Shown here: one piece after another, positions 41,471 through 51,475 of the stretch
Numbering within the stretch: the first letter of the stretch is position 1
Layout of the letters: every line of letters begins with the position of its first letter
Assembly (NCBI GenBank): GCA_016795485.1
Contig: JAEUHM010000043.1
Coordinates: 1-64,000, forward strand
DNA: 64,000 nucleotides
Source of the DNA: Verrucomicrobiaceae bacterium
GTDB lineage: Bacteria; Verrucomicrobiota; Verrucomicrobiia; Verrucomicrobiales; Verrucomicrobiaceae
Reading direction: 5' to 3'
Made by a program: the position numbers and the translations under genes
Notes under the pieces: generated by a model
The model's database searches: none
What the model was told of the DNA's origin: nothing
The model's input: only the letters and a program-made list of their open reading frames with translations

Positions 41471-44170
41471 ATGTTTCGTCAGATCCTCGTTTTTCTTCTC
41501 ATCCTTCCGGCAGTAGATGCTGCCGATTGGCCCACGTGGCGTGCAGATGCGGGCCGCACTGCGGCTTCGGCTCAAAACATGCCTGAGAAACTGCATTTGC
41601 TCTGGTTGCGTGAACTTCCGGCCTTGAAGCCAGCTTACAAAGAGACGCGCTTGCAATTTGATGTGAGTTACGAGCCTGTGGTGGCAGGAAAGACACTCAT
41701 TGTCGGCAGCTCTCGTGAAGATGCGATCCTGGCTTTCTCTACCGAGACCGGTGCGGAGTTGTGGCGGGCAGTCGCAGACGGTCCAGTGCGTTTCGCGCCC
41801 GCAATCGTGGGCGACTTGGTGATCTTTGGAGCGGACGATGGTGTGGTGCGCTGTGTGAAGCTAGCTGATGGCAAAACAGTTTGGCAAAAGCGCCTCGTAC
41901 CTTCTCAACGGCACGTCCTGGGCAATCAGCGCATGATTAGCCTCTGGCCTGTGCGTGGTGGTGTGGTTGCTCAATCCGGACGAGTTTATTTAGCCGCTGG
42001 TGTCTGGCCTTTGGAGGGCACTTTTGTGTTCTGTTTGGATGCTACCACGGGCGAGACGGTTTGGGGGAATGATCAGTCGTCTTATCTCTACGGCGTTCAT
42101 CCGCACGATACCGAAGCGCGTGGTGGACTTGCGCCTCAGGGCTACCTTTTGATCGATGCCGACGATCTTGTCGTGCCATGCAGCACCGCTTATCCGGCAA
42201 GGTTGGATTTGAAGACGGGAAAGTTGAAGCAGTTTGAGCTGCCTTCGGCCGGACGACTGACCGGGGGCTGGTTTGCTGCCACACTGGCCGATTTGAAGGA
42301 CCAAAAAGGCAAATCGCGCGGCCTTGTGTTCGACAAAGCGGTGAGCACCAAGCGCCACGAGGACAAACCCCGCGCTGAAGGCAAGGAAGGTATCCAACGA
42401 AGCTTACTTGCCGCAGGAAAGACGGTCTCGTTTGATCAAAACTGGCCTGAGCTAAAGGACAAAGTCACTTCTGTCGTGCTCGCTGACGACAAGGCGTTCG
42501 CCGTGACTGAGAATGGTGTGCTCGCCGCGTACTCCGGCACTGCCACCAAGCCAAAGCGGTGGCCATTGAAGCCGCAACTGCCAACAAACGACGCCTCAAG
42601 AGCTAGTGCGGTGCTCAAACAGATCCAAGCTAGTCGCGGATATGTCATTTTTTCGGGCGGCGATACCACGCTGTTGTCCAGCCTCGTTCAAAACAGTCAG
42701 TTTCACTTCCTTGTGTTAGGTGGGGACCGTGAACTGCGCGAACGTTTCAACCAAGCAGGTCTCTACGGCGAGCGCGTGGCCATTGTGGCTGCCGATGTTT
42801 CTCTCCCGCCTTATTTCGCCGAGGCCATCATTGCACTGACGCCAGGACATGAGCAGCTTCATGCCACACTCCGCCCAGGTTCGGGTCGAGTTCTCAATGG
42901 CGAGGGCAAAGTGCTACACACTCGGCCAAGCCTTGAGGGCAGCTCTAACTACGTAGCAGACTGGAAGCAGAACAGTGATCCGCTCGTGCGAGCACCTCTC
43001 GGCGTGCTTTGGTTTGATGATGCACTGAGCCAGTTCAAACGCTCTCCTCAACCAAAAGTCGTGGATGGTGTGATGATCACGAGTGACAAGGACTGGCTGG
43101 ATGCCTCAAACCGAAAGGGCAAAGTGGACTACCGACTGCTGGCACCCAAGTTTAGCGATATCTACACTGGCCGCATGATGGATGAGTACGAAGCTTCCGA
43201 GCAACGTGCCAAGTATGGCAAAGTAGACGAGATCACGATTCAACAAGCTCAGTACCGGCCACCAGCTCAGAAGAACGACTGGGCGCCGGACCAACCAAAG
43301 CCGGGAATGAGGATCAATCCCATGACTGGCGAGGAAGAAGTGCGCGCATTCCCAAAAAGCTACGGGTGCGATGGCGGGTTCGATTACGGCGGCATCTATA
43401 CATTCCGGAGCGGTACGGCTGCGTTTTATGACAAGAACGTGGAGAGCGGCACCATCCACATCAGTGGTCCACGCTCTGGTTGCACCAACAGCATCGTGCC
43501 AGCAGGCGGCATTTTGAACGTCCCTTACTTCTTTGAAGGGTGCACGTGCAGCTATCCTTTGCCCGTGGCGCTTGCTCTCACCAGTCTTCCCGAGAACTTT
43601 GAGCAATGGTCCGTATGGGGAGAGGTGAAGGCAGACAGTCTGAAAGGCAAGATTCAACGCCTTGGCCTGAACTTCGGTGCACCGGGAGATCGCAAGACAC
43701 GCGACGGAACGCTTTGGCTGGACTTTCCTGTTATCGGTGAACCGTCTCCCGAACTGGAGATCAAAACTGTCCCAGAGAAACCCGAAACGTTTTATCGACA
43801 CTCGCTTTGGATCACAGCAGGTCATGGATGGCCCTGGGTAGCGGCAAGCGGCTTACTGAATGTCGAAAACATATCCGTGAGCGGCATGAAGCCCGGCGAC
43901 TACACGGTGCGCCTGACATTTGCTGCTCCCGACAACTTCAAACGCAAGTTCCGCGTCTCTCTACAGGGCAAACAAGTCCTCGAACAGGTGCAACCCGCTG
44001 CTTTTATCGCCAGCACCGAGTCGATTCAAACCATCATCGGAGCGGATGGCAACTTGTCGCTCGAACTTGATAAGATCGAGGGCGGTACTTTGATCTGCGG
44101 CCTGGAGCTTGTTCGGTCAGGGCTTTCTCTAAGTGCTCCTGCACATTCAGAACCACCTCGTCGATGGTAA
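41471..44170 (+). CDS. large secreted PQQ-like propeller with an embedded methyltransferase-like domain
   Basis: An 899-residue protein with a signal peptide (MFRQILVFLLILPAVDAADW). Residues 25-330 form PQQ-like blades (AFSTETGAELWRAVADGP, CLDATTGETVWGND). About 375-490 is a Rossmann-like block (IFSGGDTTLLSSLVQNSQFH, then GGDRELRERFNQAGLYGERV) resembling a methyltransferase fold with an altered glycine loop. The C-terminal part has paired cysteines (GCTNSIVPAGGILNVPYFFE, then GCTCSYPLP) and a malectin-like domain. The assembly is known mainly from Planctomycetota and Verrucomicrobiota; function unknown. Confidence 0.85.
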   Translation: MFRQILVFLLILPAVDAADWPTWRADAGRTAASAQNMPEKLHLLWLRELPALKPAYKETRLQFDVSYEPVVAGKTLIVGSSREDAILAFSTETGAELWRAVADGPVRFAPAIVGDLVIFGADDGVVRCVKLADGKTVWQKRLVPSQRHVLGNQRMISLWPVRGGVVAQSGRVYLAAGVWPLEGTFVFCLDATTGETVWGNDQSSYLYGVHPHDTEARGGLAPQGYLLIDADDLVVPCSTAYPARLDLKTGKLKQFELPSAGRLTGGWFAATLADLKDQKGKSRGLVFDKAVSTKRHEDKPRAEGKEGIQRSLLAAGKTVSFDQNWPELKDKVTSVVLADDKAFAVTENGVLAAYSGTATKPKRWPLKPQLPTNDASRASAVLKQIQASRGYVIFSGGDTTLLSSLVQNSQFHFLVLGGDRELRERFNQAGLYGERVAIVAADVSLPPYFAEAIIALTPGHEQLHATLRPGSGRVLNGEGKVLHTRPSLEGSSNYVADWKQNSDPLVRAPLGVLWFDDALSQFKRSPQPKVVDGVMITSDKDWLDASNRKGKVDYRLLAPKFSDIYTGRMMDEYEASEQRAKYGKVDEITIQQAQYRPPAQKNDWAPDQPKPGMRINPMTGEEEVRAFPKSYGCDGGFDYGGIYTFRSGTAAFYDKNVESGTIHISGPRSGCTNSIVPAGGILNVPYFFEGCTCSYPLPVALALTSLPENFEQWSVWGEVKADSLKGKIQRLGLNFGAPGDRKTRDGTLWLDFPVIGEPSPELEIKTVPEKPETFYRHSLWITAGHGWPWVAASGLLNVENISVSGMKPGDYTVRLTFAAPDNFKRKFRVSLQGKQVLEQVQPAAFIASTESIQTIIGADGNLSLELDKIEGGTLICGLELVRSGLSLSAPAHSEPPRRW

Positions 44171-44232
44171 GGCATCGAAGATTTGGAGTTTCTTTCTGGC
44201 AAAGGATCGTCATCAGGGCCGTAGTTGTGCCC

Positions 44233-46872
44233 ATGCTCACAAGGATTGCCGCGTTTCTTCTCGTATCGTCTGCTCTCTCGGCAGAGGACTGGCCGCAGTT
44301 TCAATTTGATTCCCAGCACTCTGGAAATGCTGCGGACAGAGACGTGGACGCAATGAATCTGCAGCTCGAGAGAGTGCTCAAAATGAGCGATGGGATCTTC
44401 ACGTCACCCGTTGTTTCGGATGACACGGTGTACGTCGTGGATGGTTCAGGACTCGCTGCAGCTTTTTCTCTGAGTGAGGGAAGGGAACTGTGGCACTTCC
44501 GCTCCAAAGGTGGTGCACAGAACGTGAACAACGTCAGCTCTCCCATCGTCGTGGGTGAATACCTGCACTTCGGCACCACTTCTGGCTTCTACTATGTGCT
44601 TAATCGCAAAACTGGCGAGGTCGTAAATGAGATTGACTGTGGCGAGCCGATCTTCAGCACTCCCGTGACCGGCAAGGACCGCGTTTACTTTGTCACGCTG
44701 GGTGCCCAAGTCCATGCGGTGACCACCGACGGAAAAGTTTTGTGGAAATGGGATTTCGTTAAGGAGGTCGTCGGCTTCACGGGCGACCGCTGGAGCGGAG
44801 CGGATTGGGTGAAGTTCAGGGGTGATCGGGTCACATGGAAGGATCATTTCGTCTGCTCGCGCGATCTTTGCCTAGCTGGCAAATCCATCGTGATTCCAGC
44901 AGGTGGGCGCACGGTTTTTTTGGAGGACGCTGGCGAGAAACCTCGTCTCCAAGCGATCGGAGAGATCCCACTTTACGCCGGGAATGAGTTTCCCGCGACA
45001 TTTGGCCAGAGTGCAGACTCAGAGGGCAACGTCTATGTCCAATGGCACCGCCGCGACAATGCTGGCCGGGTGGACATCATGAAGCTGGATGGAGATAAGG
45101 TGGTCACTGGTGAGTTCGTTCCCGGGACAGAGACAAACATTCGGATGGACGGGCTCTTGAGCTTCTCGCCAGTGAGCATCCGAGGCAAAGATGTTTTCCG
45201 AGTCAAACCCGAGTCCGGCAGAGGTCTTGCGCGGCATCGTCTGGACACCAAGGAGACGACGATCTTGAGTCCTGCGGGAGTGATCGCTCCAGTGGCTTTG
45301 ACCGAGTCGTGGGCTGTGTTTGGGGCATTAGACGGCAGTTTGAATCTTATTCCATTAAAAGGTGGTGAGCCGGTTGTCCTCAGATCCGCAACAGCAGCCA
45401 TCACAACCCCAGTGGCTATTGCAGACGGACGAATCATAGCGACTGCTGAAGATGGGCATATTCACATTTTTGGCCCTAACAAGCCAGCGGGACCGTCAGC
45501 TGTGTCGGAGGTGGCAACCTTGAGAAGTCCGCTCACAGGTCCAATGGCAGACGCCAAGTACGACTGGTACACGAACTACGGCAATTTCTCCGGCCAGAAT
45601 AGCAACAACCAAGGCCTTGCTCCGCCTTTGCGCATGAGGTGGGCACGTCGGCTGGAAGGAACGGTCAAGCACCTGCCCGTGTGTGGTGGCGGCCGCATTT
45701 ACACTCACACAGCAGAGGGCCAAGTCATCGCTTGCGAGCAAGACACTGGTAGGCTGCTCTGGCGCAAATGGTGGCCTGATGTCTTCCTTTCATTCACTTC
45801 GCCGCTCTATCACGAAGGGAAGCTTTTGGTGCCACAAGCAGGCATGAAGCGCTCGGTGGTGCGATGCTTAGATGCAGCCACAGGTAGCCTGCTCTGGGAA
45901 GCGCCATTCACTGGCTCACCAAGCTGGAGCAGGCAGTTCCCTCCTGTGGTTTCAGGCAAGGTGGCCATTTATGCTTCTGGCTCTGGCGAGTATGCAGCAC
46001 AAGGCTCCGAGAAGTTCTTCACCTTCGGTGGCGAACCGACAAAAACGGAAGACGGACGTGAAGTGATGAGCTTCATTTACTCCAACGAGAATCCCTACTA
46101 CCCCAAGGATCACCATCCACGCATCTGGGCCTGGGATTTGGAAACAGGAAAGGTGGTCTGGGAAAAAGATTTTTCTGATGAAGGGCGTGGCGGTAATGAC
46201 TGCGGCATCTGTTTGTTAGACGGTAAACTCTATTACTCGGTGTACTTCGGATACGCTTCAGACCAGCGCGCTAAACGTGGACTGCCGCTGAAGAATAACG
46301 GCCTTACCTGTTGTATAGAGCCGTCTACGGGCAAGGTGTTATGGAAGACCAACGAATACTACGTCACCGCCAAGTGTACTCTGAGCGCAAGAGATGGGCG
46401 GCTCTACATCGGCGGCAACAATCGAGCCTCTCTCGCCACTGAGAATCGGTTTGTCTGGTGCCTGGACGCCAACACGGGCAAGCTCATCTGGCAATCTGAT
46501 CCTGTGACGTCTGCTCTAAACGTCGTGAGCGTGGGAGAACGCTACATCTTCTCCAATGCGTTGCGTGGAAAGGGCAATGTCTTTGATCGCAATGACGGCA
46601 AAGTCACCTTCAGCATCCTGACGAACTATGCTTGCTGTCGCTTCACTTTGAGTGAGCCGTTTGTGCTTGGGGCTAACATGGACATGATCGACCTTTCTCA
46701 AGACGGCAAGTTGGTCTCGACTGGGCCAGCAATTGATTCGCGAGAGTGTCTTGGAGCTGTGGTGTCCAACGGGCGCATTTTTTACACCTCCCAAGCGAGT
46801 GGTTTTGTTGTGTCTCAGACTTACGGCGAAGATTCGGCAAAGCTGCCTCCCGCTTGGCAAGTAGAAAGATAA
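44233..46872 (+). CDS. second large secreted PQQ-like propeller protein
   Basis: An 879-residue protein. The ATG at 44233 opens a signal peptide (MLTRIAAFLLVSSALSAEDW); an upstream in-frame ATG at 44164 lies inside the previous gene and gives no signal. It has two propeller regions, about 20-430 (VSDDTVYVVDGSGLAAAFSL, VLNRKTGEVVNEIDCGEP) and 460-870 (ACEQDTGRLLWRKWWPDV, CLDANTGKLIWQSDPV). No methyltransferase-like insert is visible, unlike the gene before it. The gap between them is short, so they are probably co-expressed. Confidence 0.85.
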   Translation: MLTRIAAFLLVSSALSAEDWPQFQFDSQHSGNAADRDVDAMNLQLERVLKMSDGIFTSPVVSDDTVYVVDGSGLAAAFSLSEGRELWHFRSKGGAQNVNNVSSPIVVGEYLHFGTTSGFYYVLNRKTGEVVNEIDCGEPIFSTPVTGKDRVYFVTLGAQVHAVTTDGKVLWKWDFVKEVVGFTGDRWSGADWVKFRGDRVTWKDHFVCSRDLCLAGKSIVIPAGGRTVFLEDAGEKPRLQAIGEIPLYAGNEFPATFGQSADSEGNVYVQWHRRDNAGRVDIMKLDGDKVVTGEFVPGTETNIRMDGLLSFSPVSIRGKDVFRVKPESGRGLARHRLDTKETTILSPAGVIAPVALTESWAVFGALDGSLNLIPLKGGEPVVLRSATAAITTPVAIADGRIIATAEDGHIHIFGPNKPAGPSAVSEVATLRSPLTGPMADAKYDWYTNYGNFSGQNSNNQGLAPPLRMRWARRLEGTVKHLPVCGGGRIYTHTAEGQVIACEQDTGRLLWRKWWPDVFLSFTSPLYHEGKLLVPQAGMKRSVVRCLDAATGSLLWEAPFTGSPSWSRQFPPVVSGKVAIYASGSGEYAAQGSEKFFTFGGEPTKTEDGREVMSFIYSNENPYYPKDHHPRIWAWDLETGKVVWEKDFSDEGRGGNDCGICLLDGKLYYSVYFGYASDQRAKRGLPLKNNGLTCCIEPSTGKVLWKTNEYYVTAKCTLSARDGRLYIGGNNRASLATENRFVWCLDANTGKLIWQSDPVTSALNVVSVGERYIFSNALRGKGNVFDRNDGKVTFSILTNYACCRFTLSEPFVLGANMDMIDLSQDGKLVSTGPAIDSRECLGAVVSNGRIFYTSQASGFVVSQTYGEDSAKLPPAWQVER

Positions 46873-46896
46873 AGCGTAGTCTGTCGGCATCAACGT

Positions 46897-47973
46897 ATGC
46901 CTGCCCATCGCGCTCAAGGATTCCACCAATCGCTACCCAACGGAAGACTTCCTGGCTACGTGGCCGCGCAAGGGAGTGAGCTGCGTTTCACCAGCGAGGA
47001 TGCTTCCACCAGCGTGTGCATGCCATTCAGTGGACTGGAACTGAAGTTGGGCGGGATGAATGGCGATGTGCCGGAGTTTCGTCACTCTTCCGCCGAAGGC
47101 TGGGTCTTGGTCGTCAATGATCGAGCGTTGCTAACGGATCCCTTGTTGGCCGCACAACCTGCATTAAGAGACTCATTGAAAAAAGCAGCGGGAAGCAAGG
47201 CATGGCGTGGGATGCTGATCGCCGTTGGAGTGATGATTTTGCTCATCACGCTGCCGCTACTTGCTCTCTGGTTGTACCGACAAGAAATCGTTGAGTCGAT
47301 CGTGAATAAGATCCCAGTCGAAACCGAAATACAAATCGGCAAGATGGCATGGGAGGCAATGAAGGCAGAGGAGGAGATCATCGACGATCCGAACTTCAAA
47401 GCGCAAGTTGACGACGTCACCAAGCTGTTGCTGCCGCAGATCAATAAGCCAAACGGCATGGAGTTCCAGTTTCACATCGCTCGCAAAGATGATGTGATGA
47501 ATGCCTTTGCGATGCCTGGTGGATACGTGGTCGTCTATACTGGTTTGCTCAAGAAGGTCCAACGCAAGGAACAACTGGCCGGAGTGTTGGCACATGAAAT
47601 TGCCCACGTCACAGAGCGTCACGCGCTGAACAACATAGTGAGTTCTCTCGGTGTTAGCGTTCTTGTCAGTGCACTGATCGGCGACTCCTCCACCTTGGAA
47701 AGTGTGTTGGCAGGCAGCTCTGAGATGCTGCTAGGACAAAAGTTCAGTAGGGACGCCGAGACAGAAGCAGATGACGTGGCCTGGGAAACGCTGGTCCGTT
47801 CCAATCTCGATCCGAGAGGCCTGAGGGAGTTCTTTGAGATTCTACAGAAGGAGGAAGAGAAGCTCCTGGGTGGTCTGATGAAAGGCGCTTTGAGCTGGCT
47901 AAGCACTCATCCTGCCACCGAAGAGCGCATTGCCAGACTCCGACAAAAGGAAAGCGAACATCTGTCTCGGTAA
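46897..47973 (+). CDS. membrane-anchored M48-family zinc metalloprotease
   Basis: A 358-residue protein. The first ~100 residues form a beta-rich domain not typical of M48. A membrane helix (GMLIAVGVMILLITLPLLAL) follows near 105-128. The protease domain has NAFAMPGGYVVVYTGLL, the zinc site LAGVLAHEIAHVTERHALNN (HEIAH about residue 233) and the third ligand in FSRDAETEADDVAWETLVRS. The C-terminus STHPATEERIARL is the family's usual end. It resembles BepA/Oma1-type quality-control proteases acting at the envelope. Confidence 0.9.
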   Translation: MPAHRAQGFHQSLPNGRLPGYVAAQGSELRFTSEDASTSVCMPFSGLELKLGGMNGDVPEFRHSSAEGWVLVVNDRALLTDPLLAAQPALRDSLKKAAGSKAWRGMLIAVGVMILLITLPLLALWLYRQEIVESIVNKIPVETEIQIGKMAWEAMKAEEEIIDDPNFKAQVDDVTKLLLPQINKPNGMEFQFHIARKDDVMNAFAMPGGYVVVYTGLLKKVQRKEQLAGVLAHEIAHVTERHALNNIVSSLGVSVLVSALIGDSSTLESVLAGSSEMLLGQKFSRDAETEADDVAWETLVRSNLDPRGLREFFEILQKEEEKLLGGLMKGALSWLSTHPATEERIARLRQKESEHLSR

Positions 47974-48058
47974 ACCACCATTGGTGTATCGACGGTGTCA
48001 ATGATGCCAACGCGTTTATCAATTTTCTCCATTGCTGACAGCGGAGCAGCGTTGGAGC

Positions 48059-51000
48059 ATGGGATTCTTCATTCTTCTTCTCTTCGGACTTGTGTGCTGG
48101 GCAATCGTCACCGCACGCGATGCACTGACACTTGCGACCAGCGTTGCGTCCGAGCTCCGTGATGCTCGTGCTGAGTGGCGAACTCAACGCAAAGAGCATG
48201 TAGTCGCCGCCCCAGCACGTCCAGAACACGAGTTCAAACCACAGCCAGTGGCCCCAACTCGCCACTTGGAGAAACCACTTCCCCCCCCTCCGCTAGAGCC
48301 TCGGCCAGTCGAGACAAAGGAGAAAGACGCGCGAATAGCTCCACCACCACACCCGATTCCGACCAGAGTCACTCGCTCTGAGCCAGTCAAAGAGCCAGAA
48401 GTCAGTCCACCCCTGCAAATCAATTGGGAGCAGTTTCTGGGCGTGAAGATGTTTGCTTGGGTAGGAGGGCTGCTCGCGTTCCTAGCCATGGCGTTCTTCG
48501 TGAAGCTGAGTTTCGAGAAGGGATGGATCTCCAATGAAATGCGTATCATCACCAGCGCGATCACCGGTTTGATTGCCCTCGGCGGAGGTATCAAACTTCA
48601 CTCCAATCTCAGCTACCGTGTCATGGCACAGACCTTGTGTGCGACTGGCGTGCTCATGCTTTATGGAACCATTTATGCCGCGCTCGCACTGTATGGGTTC
48701 ATTGGTCACGGAACATCTTTTGCGCTCATGACTGGCGTCACGGCAGTCGCGTTTGGGCTTTCTGTCCGGCTGAACGCGCAAGTGATTGCAGTCCTTGGAC
48801 TGTTAGGCGGGTTTCTCACACCAGTTCTCTGTTCTTCCGGACAAGACAACGCCGTAGGCCTGTTCAGCTACGTTCTGCTTCTCGATGTCGGCTTGTTGTT
48901 AGTTGTTCGACATCGTGGTTGGAACTACCTTGCCGTACTTGCTGCCTTGTGCACTGGCCTCACCGAGTTGGCTTGGGCAGCCAGTTACTTCAACGAGACC
49001 ACTTACGGCAGTGACGCGCGCATCTGGTTGGTTGTTGCAGTGCTCACGGGATACCCGCTTCTGTTTACGCTGACTTCTCACGGCCTCCCTCTATCCGACT
49101 CTCCAAGTCATCGCACGACAACCAGCGTCTGGATCCTGTGCGCACCCCTTTTGATCCTGTCATTCTGGATGCTGGACATGTCGGCTGTAGCCTCAAACCC
49201 GATAGTGGGCATGGTCCAAATGATTGCCCTGCTCGCTTCTTTAAGCCTGTGTGGCCCAGACATGAAAGCAAACTTTGGTTCGGCCTTAGCTGGGCTAGGG
49301 ATTGCCACAGTCCACGGGATCTCCTCCGTTGGTGCCGAGAATGGGTCACATGGTCTGCTATGGTTCAGCTATGCTGTGTTCATCGCATTGGCTGGCGCAA
49401 TCTCGGAAAGGCGACTCGGCTGGAAACTTGCGCCCGTTGCAGTTGCTGTGGCCACGGCGTTCACTCAGTTGTTCTGGTTCGCCAAAGTTTTGGCATCCTC
49501 TCCAATAGACCAGTCAAGACTGCTCTTGGTCCTGTTGGCCTTTGTTGGGATGGGAGCGATGCATTTCGCCATCCGCCGAGGTGGTCGGGGTGTCGTAGAG
49601 CAATTGATTCTTGTTTGCAGTGCCATGATCGCCGGATTCGGGCTCCTTGTCTCTGATCTTCATGCTGGCTGGATCTATGCCTACATTCTTGCGCTCAATC
49701 TCATCGTCATGCGCGCCGTGTGGGCTAGGCCTGACTGGCACACGGCGCATCCCGTCACAACGCTTGCCGTTTTCGCTCATCTAGCGACTTGGACACTCAC
49801 TGAGATGGAGAATGACCAGTTGATGCTCGCGTTGGGGCTATACCTTGGATTCGGCGTGTTGAACACATGCTTCTCGCTGTGGGTAGCTAAGCGCGACACT
49901 TCCATCACGGGTTCCGGTGCATCGTGGATGCCTGTCTTGTCGATACTGCTAATGATACTTCCACTCCTAACGGACACGGAGTTTTCGATGATGATCTGGC
50001 CCGCTTTTCTTCTCGGCAACCTCTTGGTCATGACGGTGGCTTGGCATCGTGGCCGTCTGGTCCATGTCCTTCTCGGAATGGTGCTCACACTGCTTGGCGC
50101 TCTGGTTTGGCAAACTGGGCTCCCAACAGCTCCAGAAACACTTGGCCGCTTCCTCGGCGTGGTGGGCGGTCTGACGCTGGTGTTCATGACGGCCACCAGT
50201 ATGCTATTGCGGAGGTTTGTCCGGGATCATTCTGATGGGGGTGAGTTGCCGCCCGTTGTGTTGCCAATCAGCGCGGCCATCATGCCTTTTGCCCTGCTTT
50301 GCTTCGTCACAATCCGCCTACCAGAGGTCTCGATGCTGCCAATCTTCGGCTTTGCGCTTCTTCTAGTTCTCTTCCTACTCGGACTCGCGGTTTGGCAGAA
50401 GCTCGGGGCATTGTCGTTCGCTGCCATGCTGGCCGCAACATCAGTAATGGTCGTCTGGCACTCACATCACTACCAGAATGACATGGGGGTGGAGACATGT
50501 GTTTGGTATGTTGGCATTACTTTATTGTTCACGGTCTTTCCCCACCTTTTTCGTTCACGCTTCAGCAATGACATTTGGCCGTGGATCGCTTCAGCCCTTT
50601 CAGGCCCGGCCACCTTCTTGCTCATTCAGGATGTGGTGATGCCTATCGAGCATCGAGGACTTCTGCCGCTGTTGTATGCACTGCCACCGCTGGCTAGCCT
50701 ATTACTCGTCAAAAAGGGTCCGATGAGGCAGCCCCAACTAGCTTGGTATGGTGGCGTTGCACTGTTATTTATCACACTGGCCTTTCCGTATGAGTTCACA
50801 CGTCAGTGGCTCACATTAAGCTGGGCTCTGGAAGGCGCGGCTCTAATCTGGCTGTATACCCGGGTCCCACAGCGCGGCCTTGTGTGGGTCGGCTTGACCT
50901 TACTGGCGGCCGTCTTTGCGAGGCTTGCCCTCAATCCCACCATTCTCGTTTCCTATGAACGAATGGCACAAGTGATTTGGAACTGGCACCTCGCTGTTTA

Positions 51001-51463
51001 CGGTAGCGCGGTGGTCGCGATGCTCGCCGCCGCGAACTGGCTCCGAGAGCCCATGAACGAGATTCACGGAGTCCGAGTTAAGCCCATCCTTGCAGCTATG
51101 GCTGGAATACTAGCCTTTCTCTGGATCAACATCGAGATCACGGACGCCTTTACACCGTCAGGTCGTGCAGGTCTGCTGATTGACTTCAACGATCAGAGCA
51201 TTGGTCGCCGCATGACCTACAGCATTGCGTGGGCCGCGTATGCCTTGTTGCTGATCGTGGTTGGCTTTGTGAAACAAGCACGTGTCGCCCGCTATGCGGG
51301 CATCGCTCTGATGAGCGTCACCATATTGAAAGTTTTCTTCAGAGACTTAGCCACGCTAGACAGCATCTACAGGATCGCAGCTCTTGCGGCAGTGGCCATC
51401 ATGGCATTGGCCGCATCATTTGTTTACCAGCGTTGGTTTGAGAAAACGGATAAGGCGGCTTAG
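48059..51463 (+). CDS. giant polytopic DUF2339 membrane protein
   Basis: A ~1134-residue protein. One N-terminal helix (MGFFILLLFGLVCWAIVTAR) is followed by a Pro-rich soluble linker (KPLPPPPLEPRPVE) and then about 25 hydrophobic helices. The first of these lies in the DUF2339 hallmark block NWEQFLGVKMFAWVGGLLAF. The family is of unknown function and common in Gram-negative bacteria. The start is uncertain: ATG 48059 is used, but TTG 48032 adds nine residues. It is in the same-strand run as the M48 protease. Confidence 0.87.
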   Translation: MGFFILLLFGLVCWAIVTARDALTLATSVASELRDARAEWRTQRKEHVVAAPARPEHEFKPQPVAPTRHLEKPLPPPPLEPRPVETKEKDARIAPPPHPIPTRVTRSEPVKEPEVSPPLQINWEQFLGVKMFAWVGGLLAFLAMAFFVKLSFEKGWISNEMRIITSAITGLIALGGGIKLHSNLSYRVMAQTLCATGVLMLYGTIYAALALYGFIGHGTSFALMTGVTAVAFGLSVRLNAQVIAVLGLLGGFLTPVLCSSGQDNAVGLFSYVLLLDVGLLLVVRHRGWNYLAVLAALCTGLTELAWAASYFNETTYGSDARIWLVVAVLTGYPLLFTLTSHGLPLSDSPSHRTTTSVWILCAPLLILSFWMLDMSAVASNPIVGMVQMIALLASLSLCGPDMKANFGSALAGLGIATVHGISSVGAENGSHGLLWFSYAVFIALAGAISERRLGWKLAPVAVAVATAFTQLFWFAKVLASSPIDQSRLLLVLLAFVGMGAMHFAIRRGGRGVVEQLILVCSAMIAGFGLLVSDLHAGWIYAYILALNLIVMRAVWARPDWHTAHPVTTLAVFAHLATWTLTEMENDQLMLALGLYLGFGVLNTCFSLWVAKRDTSITGSGASWMPVLSILLMILPLLTDTEFSMMIWPAFLLGNLLVMTVAWHRGRLVHVLLGMVLTLLGALVWQTGLPTAPETLGRFLGVVGGLTLVFMTATSMLLRRFVRDHSDGGELPPVVLPISAAIMPFALLCFVTIRLPEVSMLPIFGFALLLVLFLLGLAVWQKLGALSFAAMLAATSVMVVWHSHHYQNDMGVETCVWYVGITLLFTVFPHLFRSRFSNDIWPWIASALSGPATFLLIQDVVMPIEHRGLLPLLYALPPLASLLLVKKGPMRQPQLAWYGGVALLFITLAFPYEFTRQWLTLSWALEGAALIWLYTRVPQRGLVWVGLTLLAAVFARLALNPTILVSYERMAQVIWNWHLAVYGSAVVAMLAAANWLREPMNEIHGVRVKPILAAMAGILAFLWINIEITDAFTPSGRAGLLIDFNDQSIGRRMTYSIAWAAYALLLIVVGFVKQARVARYAGIALMSVTILKVFFRDLATLDSIYRIAALAAVAIMALAASFVYQRWFEKTDKAA

Positions 51464-51475
51464 ACTTGAGATGGA

